NCBI GenBank assembly: GCA_963971425.1
Contig: OZ020518.1
Span: forward strand, 11,476,190-11,540,189
Direction: 5' to 3'
DNA length: 64,000 nucleotides
Source of the DNA: Bryoerythrophyllum caledonicum
Taxonomy: Eukaryota; Streptophyta; Bryopsida; Pottiales; Pottiaceae
The notes beneath the pieces were generated by a model. That model saw nothing but the letters and a program-made list of their open reading frames with translations, was not told the DNA's origin and searched no databases. Both the position numbers and the translations under genes were made by a program. Positions within the stretch are counted from its first letter, which is position 1. Every line of letters begins with the position of its first letter. Below, piece after piece: positions 1 to 10,409 of the stretch.

Positions 1-757
1 AAAAGAGCTGCAGATACGTGTGGATCCGTTCGCCCGGATAGTGCTGTCGCAGCCTGAATCGAATGTACGGTTTGTGCAGCGGCAGTTCTTCGCCCGAGAG
101 ATCCCCCTGGCAATAAGTCGTCTTTCGCTCCAGACCTGCTCTCGTCAATGTGTCAATGGCGAGGTCGAAGAGGTTGTCCCGAATAATGAAGAAGAGCCTC
201 GGTGGAACGGTGCGGGAGTGGTAGGCAACCGCAGCCATCTCGCCCCATACTAAAGGCGCGATGCCCTTGCTCTCCAGCAAGTAGGTCAACGCCCCGACGT
301 CAAAAACCTGTGGCAGATGCACTTGGTGAAAATTGTCCGGTTCCTCTGACGCGCGCACCACCTCTTTCCACCAGTCCGATTCCATCCATGGATGTTTACT
401 CGTATCTATTGGACGCATCTCATGCTCTCCAATCTCCGAGGCCATCTCCTGCTCCTCACTGCTCTCCGAAGGCATCTCTGGGACGGTACCGCCGCGCACC
501 ACCTCTTTCCACCAGTCCGATTCCATCCATGGATGTTTACTCGTATCTATTGGACGCATCTCATGCTCTCCAATCTCCGAGGCCATCTCCTGCTCCTCAC
601 TGCTCTCCGAAGGCATCTCTGGGACGGTACCGCCGCGCACCACCTCTTTCCACCAGTCCGATTCCATCCATGGATGTTTACTCGTATCTATTGGACGCAT
701 CTCATGCTCTCCAATCTCCGAGGCCATCTCCTGCTTCTCACTGCTCTCCGAAGGCAT
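1..757 (-). CDS. partial uncharacterised protein with three 47-residue repeats
   Basis: Read on the minus strand, one frame stays open from position 757 to the left edge of the window (about 252 codons), so the gene continues beyond it. The first ATG in this frame is at 757-755. A stop in the same frame lies just upstream (TAG near 779), followed by a possible splice acceptor, so an upstream exon is possible. The N-terminal half is three 47-residue repeats, acidic and methionine-rich, each with the motif HPWMESDWWKEVVR. The C-terminal half is unique and looks folded (for example IAPLVWGEMAAVAYHSR and RLFFIIRDNLFDLAID). Copies 1 and 2 are identical. Copy 3 differs by one Glu-to-Lys change. I do not recognise the family. 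The absence of stops over 250 codons and the exact multiple of three in the repeat length argue for a real coding sequence, possibly of transposon origin. Confidence 0.6.
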   Translation of the reverse strand, partial: MPSESSEKQEMASEIGEHEMRPIDTSKHPWMESDWWKEVVRGGTVPEMPSESSEEQEMASEIGEHEMRPIDTSKHPWMESDWWKEVVRGGTVPEMPSESSEEQEMASEIGEHEMRPIDTSKHPWMESDWWKEVVRASEEPDNFHQVHLPQVFDVGALTYLLESKGIAPLVWGEMAAVAYHSRTVPPRLFFIIRDNLFDLAIDTLTRAGLERKTTYCQGDLSGEELPLHKPYIRFRLRQHYPGERIHTYLQLF

Positions 758-774
758 CTCTGGGACGGTACCGC
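352..774. repeat. 3 x 141-bp tandem repeat inside a coding frame
   Basis: Three head-to-tail copies of a 141-bp unit start at 352, 493 and 634. They are identical apart from one base in the third copy. The unit equals 47 codons and keeps the minus-strand frame open, which points to a recent in-frame expansion. Confidence 0.93.
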
Positions 775-854
775 TCTTCTAGGTGTCGAAGAAGATGGAG
801 AGTGGCTCAGGAACACGGATAGCATTTGAAACCTAATTTCCACAATTTAGGATG

Positions 855-1664
855 AAGAATTTAGGATGAAGAACACGTCAGATGTAAAACACGTCAAGCT
901 TGGATGAAAAGTGATGCAAAAGTAAAAGCTGAAAGTTAGGGTTCTGGATGAAATGAAAAGCTAAAAGCTAAAAGTTAGGGTTTTGGATAAAAAGACAGGG
1001 ATAGGGACGGGGACGGGGATGGGGATGGGGACAGGGGACGGGGGACGGGGACATGGGACGGGGGACGGGGACAGGGGACGGGGGACGGGGACAGGGGACG
1101 GGGGACGGGGGACAGGGGCGGGGGATGGGGACAGGGGACGGGGGACGGGGACGGGGGACGAAGGACGGGGACGGGGGACGGGGGACGGGGATGGGGACGG
1201 GGGACGGGGACGGGGACGGGGACGGGGACGAGGGACGGGGGACGGGGACGAGGGACGGGGGATGGGGACGGGGACGGGGGACGGGGGACGGGGACGAGGG
1301 ACGGGGGACGGGGAGGGGGACGGGGGACGGGGACGGGGGACGGGGATGAGGGACAGGGGACGGGGGATAAGGGGACGGGGGACAAGGGGACAAGGACGGG
1401 GGGACGATGGATTGGAGGGAAAGGGCTAGGAGACGGGGAAGTGGGGACTCAACACAAAAAAATGTTGTGTCCGGAGGACACGGGTACCCCACTAGTCTAT
1501 ATCTATAAAAGAATTTAGGATGAAGGACGATCCTTTTGGATGAACGTGTTGGATGTAAAACACGTCGAGCTTGGATGAAAAGTGATGCGAAAGTAAAAGC
1601 TAAAAGTTAGGGTTTTGGATAAAATGAAAAGCTAAAAGTTAGGGTTTTGGATAAAACGACGGGG
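855..1664. repeat. G-rich satellite block flanked by a direct repeat
   Basis: Two related copies of a roughly 140-bp sequence (855-990 and 1511-1656) share runs such as AAAGTTAGGGTTTTGGATAA and GTAAAACACGTC. Each runs straight into a G-rich array, so the block looks like a duplicated unit whose satellite part differs in length. No gene is seen here. Confidence 0.75.
995..1408 (+). repeat. GGGACGGGG satellite, G-quadruplex-prone
   Basis: About 410 bp made of GGGGAC and GGGGGAC units with occasional GGGGAT or GGGACA variants. Long runs of four or five G separated by AC or AT on the plus strand are classic G-quadruplex potential. All frames stay open only because the units are multiples of six or seven without stops; the Gly/Asp- or Pro-rich translations are not credible proteins. 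Confidence 0.9.
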
Positions 1665-1734
1665 TGGGGATAGGGACGGGGGACGAGGGACGGGGGACGA
1701 GGGACAGGGGACGGGGGACAGGGGACGGGGGATA
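1657..1734 (+). repeat. second, shorter GGGACGGGG array
   Basis: Same unit type as the array at 995-1408, about 80 bp long, following the second copy of the flanking direct repeat. Confidence 0.85.
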
Positions 1735-1767
1735 AGGATTTGGACAAAGATTTGGCCACTTTCCTCA

Positions 1768-1908
1768 ATGTTTTACGGTGATGTGGAATGCATTCTGGGC
1801 TACATTGCGGCTGGGACAAATTTCCAGTGGGTTTGCATTGACAAGTCTGGTGACATCAGAAAAGCCGAAAACAGTCTTTCGCTGTCGTCCACTGTAGGTC
1901 GTAGCTAA
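1768..1908 (+). pseudogene. fragment of an uncharacterised protein
   Basis: A 46-codon frame begins MFYGDVECILGYIAAGTNF and ends TAA. The composition looks protein-like, and the frame just upstream (DLDKDLATFLNVLR) reads like its continuation one base out of register, so a frameshift is likely near 1765. My recollection is that this pattern (YGxxxxILGYxAAGTxFQW) follows a nuclease-like region in a repeated plant family related to Crinkler-type proteins. That region is also present on the opposite strand at 2436-2896. Family assignment is tentative. Confidence 0.35.
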
Positions 1909-2435
1909 TTTTAGCGTTTTAGAGTTTAGAAAAACCATAAAGACTCTTAGTATTCAGAGGCCTTCTAGTGAACCTCCATCAATAATTCCCTGGATTGTAA
2001 GATGACGCATGACCGAAACAATATAATCAGCTTCTTTTTGTATAAGAAGGGTGCATGTCGGTGCCGATGGCCAACCTATGAGATACCTCAGGAATCACCT
2101 CTCGAATTGGATCAATGTTATTCCTTAAGGGGGAGCCTGAAACAGTGTGTCGACTAAGGCGCCTATACGACCTTGGTGATAGTGGCGAGCGGCAAGGTGA
2201 CAATGGTGGACTCCTCCGCTCGTTAAATACGGTAGGATTTAGTTACAACGATATGTGTGAGTTGTGAGAATGACTACCTTGACTTCCTAGTGATGATTGT
2301 GCATTAGCTTCTTGAAACGTAGCTCTGGCTTCATAACAAGTGTCGCATTTCAATATAAGGAGTGGAAATGAAGAATGCAAGTGAAATCGACATCATACCA
2401 TCACACATACCATTCAACAATTCCCATCCACCTTT
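1909..2435. other. no gene recognised
   Basis: Spacer between two oppositely oriented fragments of what may be one gene family. I see no convincing reading frame, RNA gene or repeat in it. Confidence 0.5.
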
Positions 2436-2896
2436 TAATGGCAATTAAGGATGGAACACTTGTCTTCACCTACAAGAAAGGTGCATCCAGTCGTTGTAAT
2501 GAGCATATCAGGTCTCGACCTCTCTCGAGTACTCCCATAAAGACTATCGCCGGTCAATTCATTGCAGTTGAAGAGTAGCTAGTATTGGCACCGGAGCCCA
2601 CAATACACCTCCATCAACCAAAAGATGTTGTTGAAGATATTACCAACGAACATAGACACGTTCATCTCAGATTTTGCATCCCGAAAACGACGAGTCAAGG
2701 ACGATGTCAAATGCCCAGTGACGACTGAGTTGTCAGCCCCGAGCAAATACTCCTTAGCCACATCAACTTCAGACATAAGAAACCAACGATACCTATCCGT
2801 TGACATGGCAAGTTTTCCAGGAGGGTCACGGAACAAAATTCTGGCAAGGTCAAGGAATCGAGGAATCATCACAAAAGTTTTACCATCGTCAAAATG
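2436..2896 (-). pseudogene. nuclease-like (PD-(D/E)XK-type) gene remnant
   Basis: One minus-strand frame runs from about 2896 to a stop at 2438-2436 and is interrupted by a single in-frame TAG at 2581-2579. The upstream part includes MIPRFLDLARILFRDPPGK and a downstream tail with FVGNIFNNIFWLMEVYCGL. Beyond the TAG it continues as NELTGDSLYGSTRERSRPD followed by MLI...FLVGEDK. The spacing RPD...GEDK fits the catalytic PD-x(n)-(D/E)xK signature of restriction-like nucleases, found in the Crinkler/REase-kinase proteins of eukaryotes. That link is inference from a short motif. The internal stop and the missing downstream domain indicate a dead copy. Confidence 0.45.
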
Positions 2897-3269
2897 TTAT
2901 TCAATGAGAATGACGTAATAATATTTATAAGCTGAGTTATTCCAGACAACCCGAAACTCTGGCTATGTACAAAATCACGGTTTTAGGGTTTAGGATTAGA
3001 GTTAGGGCATGGATCGAGAGGACGTTCATCGTTCGCGATGAGTTTTGGAGTAGCTTTTATTGCAAAGCTCGCAAAGCCTCTGGACCATACAACCATACCT
3101 TTCATCTCCTTTTGTCCTCATTTTCGATTGCTTCTCCCTTGCATGTCCATCTTTCATGCTTTGATGCTTGCTCGCTCGAGATGACGCCTGGGTCGTTGTC
3201 TTTGTCGGCCTCATGTTCTTAACCCTCTGCGCTCCTCCTCTCTAGTCTCCTCTCCTCCTCCTCGATCAA
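2897..3269. other. intergenic spacer with telomere-like motif
   Basis: Contains TTTTAGGGTTTAGG near 2981, an interstitial match to the plant telomere repeat, then a pyrimidine-rich stretch (3220-3265) just before the RING gene start, which could be its promoter or leader. No gene recognised. Confidence 0.45.
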
Positions 3270-4170
3270 ATGGCTACTCCCCCGCATCTGTGCATCTCCA
3301 CCGACATGCTACTTTCGTATCAACGCTCTCAACCTCAACCCGTGCACGATGAAGTCGCCACCTGTTCCATGTGTATGGAGGTCTCGGGCACCTACGGCGG
3401 CCCAGCTTCTCTCCCTGCGGCCACAACGGCTGCCTTGCTTGCCTCAAACAGATATAATTTCCCTACCTCATCCCCTCTAGGATTTTCTTTTCTCACCCTC
3501 TTTTCCAATTTTTGATTATCGTCACCGTGGTGCCCAATTTTCCTTCTTGCCTGGCTGGCTACATCGTCGTCATGCCCTCTTGCTACAGGTGTAGATGCAC
3601 TCCGCCATGCCCCTCTGCCCGCTCTGTCGAACACCCTTCAAAGCGGATGTCAATTTGTGCCTAAATTTGGACTTGAGACCTGCCATCGATCGTATGCAAG
3701 CCGCAGCAGCTACGGCGGCGGCTGCGTTACATGTGCACTACAAGGCTCCTGAATCAGAGTGCTTGGCGCTGTCCTGCAAGCATTCCTATGACGGTCAAAC
3801 TTGGGATGTCAATCATCAGGGGGACCCTTCTTGGCACGAGGAAATAAGGCCATGGGTTGCAATCGCATCCGCCAAGGAACGAGGGCATGCCACCGCTAGC
3901 GGCACCAATAACTTCGAACAGGGCGACTGTAGAGTGAATATGAGGAAAGATGGTTTAGATCCAATCCACCACCTAACGTCAACGTTTGGAGTGTTTTTAG
4001 GGAAGCCCTATCTATGGGTTCCGGAATTGGTGGCTGGGTGCGTGGAGAAGACAACAATCCCTCGCCTGATTGGCCTTATGAGCGCCAAATCCATTCCGGA
4101 AGGAGCTCCGAACTTGAGAGATCAGATTCTAGCAATTCTTGGAAGGAGGTATCATGGTCACATACCCTAA
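3270..4170 (+). pseudogene. RING-finger E3 ligase-like gene, decayed
   Basis: Exon 1 starts at ATG 3270 and encodes a CSMCMEV motif. After a one-base frameshift near 3405-3415, the other frame gives CGHNGCLACLKQ. Exon 2 starts at 3595 after ...GTGTAG and gives MPLCPLCRTPFKADV. Together these supply C-x2-C, C-x-H-x2-C-x2-C and C-x2-C, the full ligand set of a RING domain, which normally recruits an E2 enzyme for ubiquitin transfer. Exon 2 stays open to 4170 but the later part is not recognisable. The expected donor after CLKQ (3452) reads ATATAA instead of GTATAA, so splicing should fail. With the frameshift this marks a pseudogene; a sequencing error in the exon would not explain the donor. 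Confidence 0.55.
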
Positions 4171-4955
4171 ACCCCACCCCTTCTTCATGGATCTAGCGGA
4201 GAAGACATTCGATCGTTGAGAGCTCAGATACAAACCCAGATTTTGCAGCCGCGATAAGAGGACAGGTCTCGAGACTTCGTTAGCCAACCCTGAGGAACTG
4301 ACGGCTTCCAACTCCAAGACCCTAAACCCTAAACCTATTCACAAAAGAGGCAGGCTCCAACAATTGCTTGTTGGAGGTGGGGTCGTAGAGCGCGCAAGTG
4401 CTGCGAGCGGAACTCCGGCGTCCGTGATGCGAAGAAGCAGACGATGCGACACACAACTTGCGAGGAGGCATAAACCCGAGGGAAGACGAAGGTGCCCGGC
4501 ATTAAGTAGGTGCCCTTGAGCCCCGTATGGGCGACGTGGGCAGGACGTCAAATCATGCCTACGAAGCAACGACGCTAGCATGCGAGCTTGGAGCGGTGAG
4601 CTTGTGAGCTGCGAGCCTGGAGATTGTGAGCTTGGAGCCCCCGCAACAGAATGTTTGGAATTTTTTTCCCAAATTTATTTTTCAAACATATTTTTTTCCA
4701 AAATACAAAAAAATTTAGTGTTCATGGTGAAGTGAATACCTATGACCGTGTCCCCTATCACCGTGGATTGCATTAAATACTGAATTTAATTGTGTTGAAA
4801 TTGTCTTTTGCTATGTATTTTGGATCCAAATTTCTGTGCACATTTTAGCACTTAGTTTGTCATCCAAGAACATGTAAAAAGCTTTCGATAGAGTGGATCC
4901 ATGTCATATTCAAAAAAAACTTTGTTCCATAATTTTCATTGGATACATTGAACTC
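4171..4955. other. spacer with telomere-like motif and small GAGCTTGGAG repeats
   Basis: ACCCTAAACCCTAAACC at about 4319-4335 is two and a half plant telomere units. At 4575-4645 a short irregular repeat of GAGCTTGGAG/GTGAGC type follows a GC-rich stretch. The remainder (4650-4955) is AT-rich with no gene seen. Confidence 0.5.
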
Positions 4956-5837
4956 TCAACAATTCAAGTTTACCAGAGACTTTGCTAGATGGCCTATAAT
5001 GGAGTAAAAAAATCTATATACGGAGAAGAATTGGTTGCCAGAAGGTGGTAATGAGATTTGCTTGTGGTCTGAGACTGAGGACAGCCTTTCCATGGTGCCC
5101 GACGGTGCCCCCAAACCATTGGCTCTACATCCGACAAAAGCCCTTGAGGATGTGAAAAAGGGTTTGAACGGGTTTGTTGCCCATTGGAACAAAATGTCAA
5201 ACGATGAGCACTCCGGAGAGCTTAAGCAGAAAAATGGTGGGCTAGAAGGTTACTGGAAAGGCGTGAGAGTTTCTCTGGATGCACCTCTTCAATTGTGTGA
5301 GAAGATTCTTCATGGATTTTGGCCAAAGTCAAGGATCACCATTGACGAGATAGAGAAAAGGAAGATAGAAGGCACTCTACGTGAAACGTGTGCAGCAGAT
5401 GCTAATTTTGTTGGGCATAAGCATGATCATCCAAAATCTTCTTTCAATGTTCATCATGATACTTATGCAGGTCATTTTGTTGGGGTGCGTCTAGCCGATG
5501 GTGATTCAAAGCCATTTTGGCTTGCCAAGGCTGTTACTGGTCCAAATCTAGACCTAGGCCATATGCACTTGATTGAAATTCAATATTGGACGCCTGCTTC
5601 AAAGAAACTCATTAAAATGGACACGTATGTTGGTTGGGACACCAAACAAGGAATGTGTGGTGCGAGGAATCCAAAATCCGTGCATCATGGTTGAATACGG
5701 ACTGTATTATGACAGCTTGGAAGCCTTGTATTCAAGAGAGAACTTCAAGTCCAAGAATGATGATTCCAAAGGCACAAATAGACATCATCAAGGCATCAAT
5801 GGCAGCATTTTCGGCTGACACAAACAATGATGAATAA
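4956..5837 (+). pseudogene. C-terminal half of an HTHxxID-family transposon protein
   Basis: The frame enters near 4956 (QQFKF...WPIMEY), is shifted once before 5030, then runs 5030-5650 (LPEGGNEICLWSETEDS ... GFVAHWNKMSNDEHSGEL ... HFVGVRLADGDSKPFWLAK). A second shift near 5650 leads into VWCEESKIRASWLN ... SMAAFSADTNNDE and a TAA at 5835-5837. The same series of blocks occurs at 12450-13339 in the better preserved relative, so both belong to one family. The FVxVxxADGDxxxFWLA block resembles a small beta-barrel (SH3/Tudor/BAH-like) module, but this is only an impression. The part with the HTHxxID motif is missing here. Confidence 0.55.
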
Positions 5838-7428
5838 ATGTTGCAAGGATCAAGAGCTTGTAGTTGTACTAGTAGAGTGTCTTTTTTGGATTTTCAATAG
5901 AAGGCTCTTTTTATTGACATGTTCTAAGATGTTTGCATACCTATTTGTATTGATTTTTATATAATAGTGTGCTATGTAAAAGATGTTGCTTTCTATTAAT
6001 AAAAAAAATATTTCCTATTATTGCGTTTTCATGTAGTATATTGCAAATATTTGTTGTAACATTTCTTGTTGAGATATTCTTAATGCCAAAAGTTGGGTAT
6101 TCTGAATCTTTAGAAAAGTGGTTCAAAAAATGCAACTCTCAATTTACTAAAATGTCTATGGATATGACATCTTGGACTATGTTTTTTTAAAAAGAAAAAA
6201 GAAAAAAGAATACTCAAATGTTTTCTTTAGATTTTTTCTATTATTTTTATTGCTAGAAAAATATCAAAATGTGTCTCTTGACATTTCTAAGTCTCAATTT
6301 CATGAAGAGTCTTAATTTAATAAAAGCTTCTTCACTTCTAAATTTAGAGGTAATTAAAATGAGACCGCACTTTGTCTCCTTTTAACGAATAAGGCCTTAT
6401 AAATAAATAGGATTTGTGCTTAAACTGTCAATGTTGCCGTTAAACGTAATATATTTCACATTTGTTAATATATTTCACAATAATCATCTTTCAATTTTTA
6501 ATTCTAGGCAATAGGTTAGGTTGACTCAACCTAAAAGTTAGTTCACTTTTGATTTGTAGAGATTGATACAATCATGGTTGTTTGCTAGAACAACTCGATA
6601 GTACAACGGACACGACAAACACAACAAGATTTTTGGGCCTTGTTTGTCTAACAAAGTCAACCTTTGCTTTGACTTTCTTCTAAAAATTTCATCCTACCCG
6701 TTGGCCCATATAAATGCCATGTGGTGCCCACGTGGCATGCAACGGGGCACATATAGGTAGGGGCGACCGCAAGTGCAAGGTGAGTGTAGATAGGGGCAAC
6801 CGCAAGTGCAAGGTGAGTATAGGTAGGGCGAGTGCGGGTGCAGGTGGAGTGTAGGTAGGGCGAGTGCGGGTGACGTGTAGGTAGGGCAAGTACGGATACC
6901 TTGCTAGATCTACATGGGCCCCAAGTACCCGCACGGGCCCACAATTTGGGACCCATGTTTGCCCAGATTTTTAGACCCGGGGTTGCCCACCTCCTACCCG
7001 CACGCGCTTGACCCGGAATCACCCATGATGATGTGGTTTGGGCTTTCTACGTAGCACAAATTTTCCTACCCGTTGGGCAAAAAGTTTAGAAAAAATTGGG
7101 CGGCCTCGGGTATGGGCGCCTGCCGAGCGGACAAGTATGTCTAACACTTGTCATACACGACATGCGACGTCACACAGACAACTTGACACCAAAATCCAAA
7201 AAATTGTCTGACAGAACAACCATGGATAGAACCAATGTTTGTTGATTGTACTTTGTTTTTATGCTAATGTGGATTGAATCCTTAACTCACTTTTAATACA
7301 TTTCCATAGCTGTTATATCAGTCTTTGCTAGTTAGGTTGAGTCGGCCTAATTATGAAATCGCGACCTACAATTGTCTGTTGAAGATCACTTTAATACAGT
7401 TATTTGTTAATTTGACGTAAGTTGTTGA
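5838..7428. other. AT-rich spacer with a GC-rich tandem repeat
   Basis: 5838-6640 is AT-rich without a convincing gene. 6640-7120 is GC-rich with recurrent CCTACCCG and CCCGGG-like motifs; the tandem repeat inside it is listed separately. 7130-7428 shows nothing recognisable. Confidence 0.5.
6752..6896. repeat. degenerate ~26-36-bp tandem repeat (GGTAGGGCGAGTGCGGGTG)
   Basis: Five units beginning GGTAGGG or GATAGGGG and ending GAGTGTA/GAGTATA/GTGTA lie head to tail. The unit shrinks along the array, typical of an ageing minisatellite. Minus-strand Leu/Pro/Ala-rich translations are by-products of the repeat. Confidence 0.7.
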
Positions 7429-7733
7429 ATGAGAAGAAAGCATGAGTTTATCAGTGGACCCTTTAAAATGTTGGACTCATTAAATAGTGGATTTCAAGTC
7501 CTCAAAAGAATGAATGTCAACATCCCAGAGTGCGAAGGGCTTCAACGTTGGCTTTGGAATACAATGTGTGTCATCTTGTACTGTACAATAATGAGGGTGT
7601 ACTTGTTGAAGAACGAACTTGCCATAGTGTGAACTCCGATCTCGTGCTTGGAGCAAACCGCCCTTTTGAAGACACTCATGTCGCGGTCTACATTTCAAAG
7701 ATACACTCTTTGGAAGACATCCCCCAGGAGTGA
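7429..7733 (+). pseudogene. uncharacterised ORF broken by one frameshift
   Basis: Frame 1 (from 7429) reads MRRKHEFISGPFKMLDSLN ... NIPECEGLQR. Near 7545 the protein-like signal switches to the overlapping frame ALEYNVCHLVLYNNEGVLVE ... ANRPFEDTHVAVYISKIHS and ends at the TGA 7731-7733. The smooth hand-over suggests one ancestral 100-residue stretch with a single indel. I do not recognise the domain. It lies about 0.8 kb upstream of the HTHxxID-family relic and might be an N-terminal exon of it, but nothing proves that. Confidence 0.4.
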
Positions 7734-8520
7734 GTCTACTCATTGTTGGCCTAGCCAATTGAACTAATCCACTGTGGAGGGGCTAGCCTGCGTGACCATG
7801 AGGACCAAGACAATTTCAACCGTATACAAGCAAGTCTCCTAAAGTTGCTCTCTGCAATGTCTTTCCAACCTTATGGGCAAATGCACACTATGGTGGCTCA
7901 TTTTCGGCAAATAAAAAGTCTTTTTTTGGCTCAGTTTTGGCAAAAGGGTTTAGGGTTTGCTTTTGTTGTGCTTAAAACATGAAATTCTAAGATTTCAAAA
8001 TTTGGCCACCCTAGTTTATGCCATTCTTATATACTTTAGTAAAAAAATAAAACTAAAATAATGACTAAACTTAAAGAAATCATTTCCCCCAAAATGTAGT
8101 CATTCAAGAGCACATAAAAGTCTTTTTTTCCAAAAATAGATGCTATCTATTGATAATTATGCCCAAACTATAATCATCATAATCCCCTACTAATGTTGCC
8201 AAAAGATTGTGCCCATATCATAAGTGTAGATATCAATTCAAGAGTCCTTTTTGTAGTGAAAAAGCACTGTGATAGTTTTAGGACCTATATTCAAAAGTCC
8301 TTTTCTCTTAACACATTAACGGTATCTATTTTCTTTTGGAGGGCATTGGAATATCAACAAGTCTACTCTTTAAATATGAGTCCTTTATCTCTTAAAACAC
8401 TTTCATTTGTCAATCCTAGAAGCCCATTTCCTAAAAATACCCTTCTTTTTTGCCCTTGTGACATACAATAGTAGTCCACTATAGTCTGCATTTGCCCTTA
8501 TACAACTATCATTCAAAACC
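7734..8520. other. no gene recognised
   Basis: AT-rich sequence with one telomere-like AGGGTTTAGGGTTT at about 7946. No supported coding region. Confidence 0.45.
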
Positions 8521-9924
8521 TTCCTCGCAAGACTGGCCTCAAGGCAAAGGAACTCTTCACTAAAGATTCTATCAATGCAATGTCTAGCAAATTTTGCTAC
8601 AGTAAAAATTGCATTCAGCCGTTCTCAAGAAGGAAAAATTTGAGCCTTCCGCAAATGCATGTACCAACAAACAACATTCAAGTTCTGGGCCCACATGAAG
8701 ACAAATTTTCATAGATCAATTCATCAAGATTTAAGTAGGAGGGAGATGGTGGTGGTGGAAGGGATGTGTGTGCATGCAATTATGGATGCTTATTTCCATG
8801 GTTCCAAAGGCAACATTCTACTATCATCAAAAGTATGCAAGGGCTAAATAAGAAGCCACGGACCATAGTAATTTGAGACTGCTCAAGCCAGGAGGATACA
8901 CTCAACAAGTGGCTGCTATGTTGAAGTGAATCCTTGACAAAGAAGCGGATCACATGTCACACAAGACACGGACTACAAAGTCAAGGGAGAAAGTTGTTTC
9001 CATGATTTTGCCGTCTACCTTTTAGTGGAAGGATTAGATGAAAAAAAACAATGAAACAAATGCAACCTGTGGTTTGAAGGAGGTCTCCACTTTGAACTTG
9101 AGTAAGATAAGATCTACCAAGTTTCTTAAGTATGAAGTGAAGAAGCTAGGAGATAATTTTGCTTGTTGTGCCACTTATGACAATCTACAGGAGTTGAAAA
9201 GAGTACTCTAGCTGGGTCTGTGAGCACATTGAAATGGAAAGGAGGCTAAACAAACCTCTTGCTACTGCTCGCAGTCATAGAAAGTGGTATTATGCAAATT
9301 TTTACCACTTCCAAAATTATCTATACAAGTGCCTTACAATCATGCCCAACAGTATGGATCATGCTAAGATCACCTGCTCGGTCTTTTTCCACAAGAACAA
9401 GGAGACTGATGGCTTAACAAAGTTGCTCGTGTCTGTCATGGGCATGATTACGCATGGTCATGGTGATGTTATTTTGCGCACTATGGCTTGGACATCTTCC
9501 CCCATGACTTAAATTACACCATCAGTTTGATGCCAAAGTTGTTGCAAAATTTGGAAGAACCACCAAAGTCTTCATCTCGGCAATTGTTCGTGGGATCAAG
9601 GTTCATGATTTTATTTCAAAAGGTTCTTAGGGTGCCAAGATGTGCCAAGCGTTGCTACCCCTAGCACTTAAAACCTTTGTTACTGTGAAGCCATTGCCGC
9701 CCATTCTCAATATTCAGATGGACAACGCCACTGATGACAACAAAAATATACATGTTTTTTGTTTTTGATCTCTGCTTGTGGCAAACAAAATCTTTTAGGA
9801 AGTGAACGTTGTCGTGATGTAAATAACTATAGTATGTAAAAAAATAATGTAGATGCAAAAAGTGTGGTCTTAGAGCGACCTACAGTTTAATTCAATGTGG
9901 GAACAATTTGAGCTTGTTAGCCTA

Positions 9925-10135
9925 GCTTGGATGTACTACATCTGTCACTCTAGCACAGGGGTAGGTAAGTGGCCAGTTGGCTGCTTATTTTCCTACTGTC
10001 ACTAGCAAGTGCCAAGCCGCAGCCGCACGAACAATTCGACGAGTTCAATGAGACTCGAACTCGGAATCAGTCGGCGGTTAACAAACGGGTTCTAATAGCC
10101 AACCAAGTCTGCAACTTGGCGATTATCATTGAGCC
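9925..10135 (-). repeat. tRNA-like / SINE-like segment inside copy 1
   Basis: On the minus strand a B-box-like GAGTTCGAGTCTC follows an A-box/anticodon-like stretch (TTGGTTGGC...TTTGTTAACC). After it comes a tail ending CCCTGTGCTAGAGTGACA, matching the tail of the clearer tRNA-like segment at 49890-50057. Likely a tRNA-derived SINE or captured tRNA fragment. No functional tRNA is predicted: the acceptor stem is not convincing. Confidence 0.45.
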
Positions 10136-10409
10136 CGCAATAGTCTTATACTGCTACAGATAAGTCGTTTGTTTCTTAATCTGACTTTACTGTGGACCAT
10201 CTTTTAGATAGAAAGGCATCTATGGCTACTTAAATTTGCTTAGCCGTTTATTATTAAAGAAATGTCATTGAGTTAATGTTAGGGAAGGCAAGCTTCTTGA
10301 TGAAGTTATCGAAAAACATATAAAGGGTAGATGGTTGCCGTGCCTAATGCATTACTTCAGGTCATTATTAGTTTGGATTGTTTCTTCTTAATTTCTATAG
10401 GTTGATAGT

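Noticed and set aside
983-1492. Long Gly/Asp- or Pro/Arg-rich open frames on both strands
   Set aside because: They arise from the GGGGAC satellite, whose units contain no stops in several frames; composition is not that of a real protein.
4319-4335. Chromosome end or healed break
   Set aside because: Only two and a half telomere units, with similar short matches at 2981 and 7946; normal interstitial motifs.
9969-10163. Signal-peptide-like frame MASWLLIFLLSLASA, identical at 39784-39978
   Set aside because: It needs a GTG start and overlaps the tRNA-like segment on the other strand; identity between copies only reflects recent transposition.
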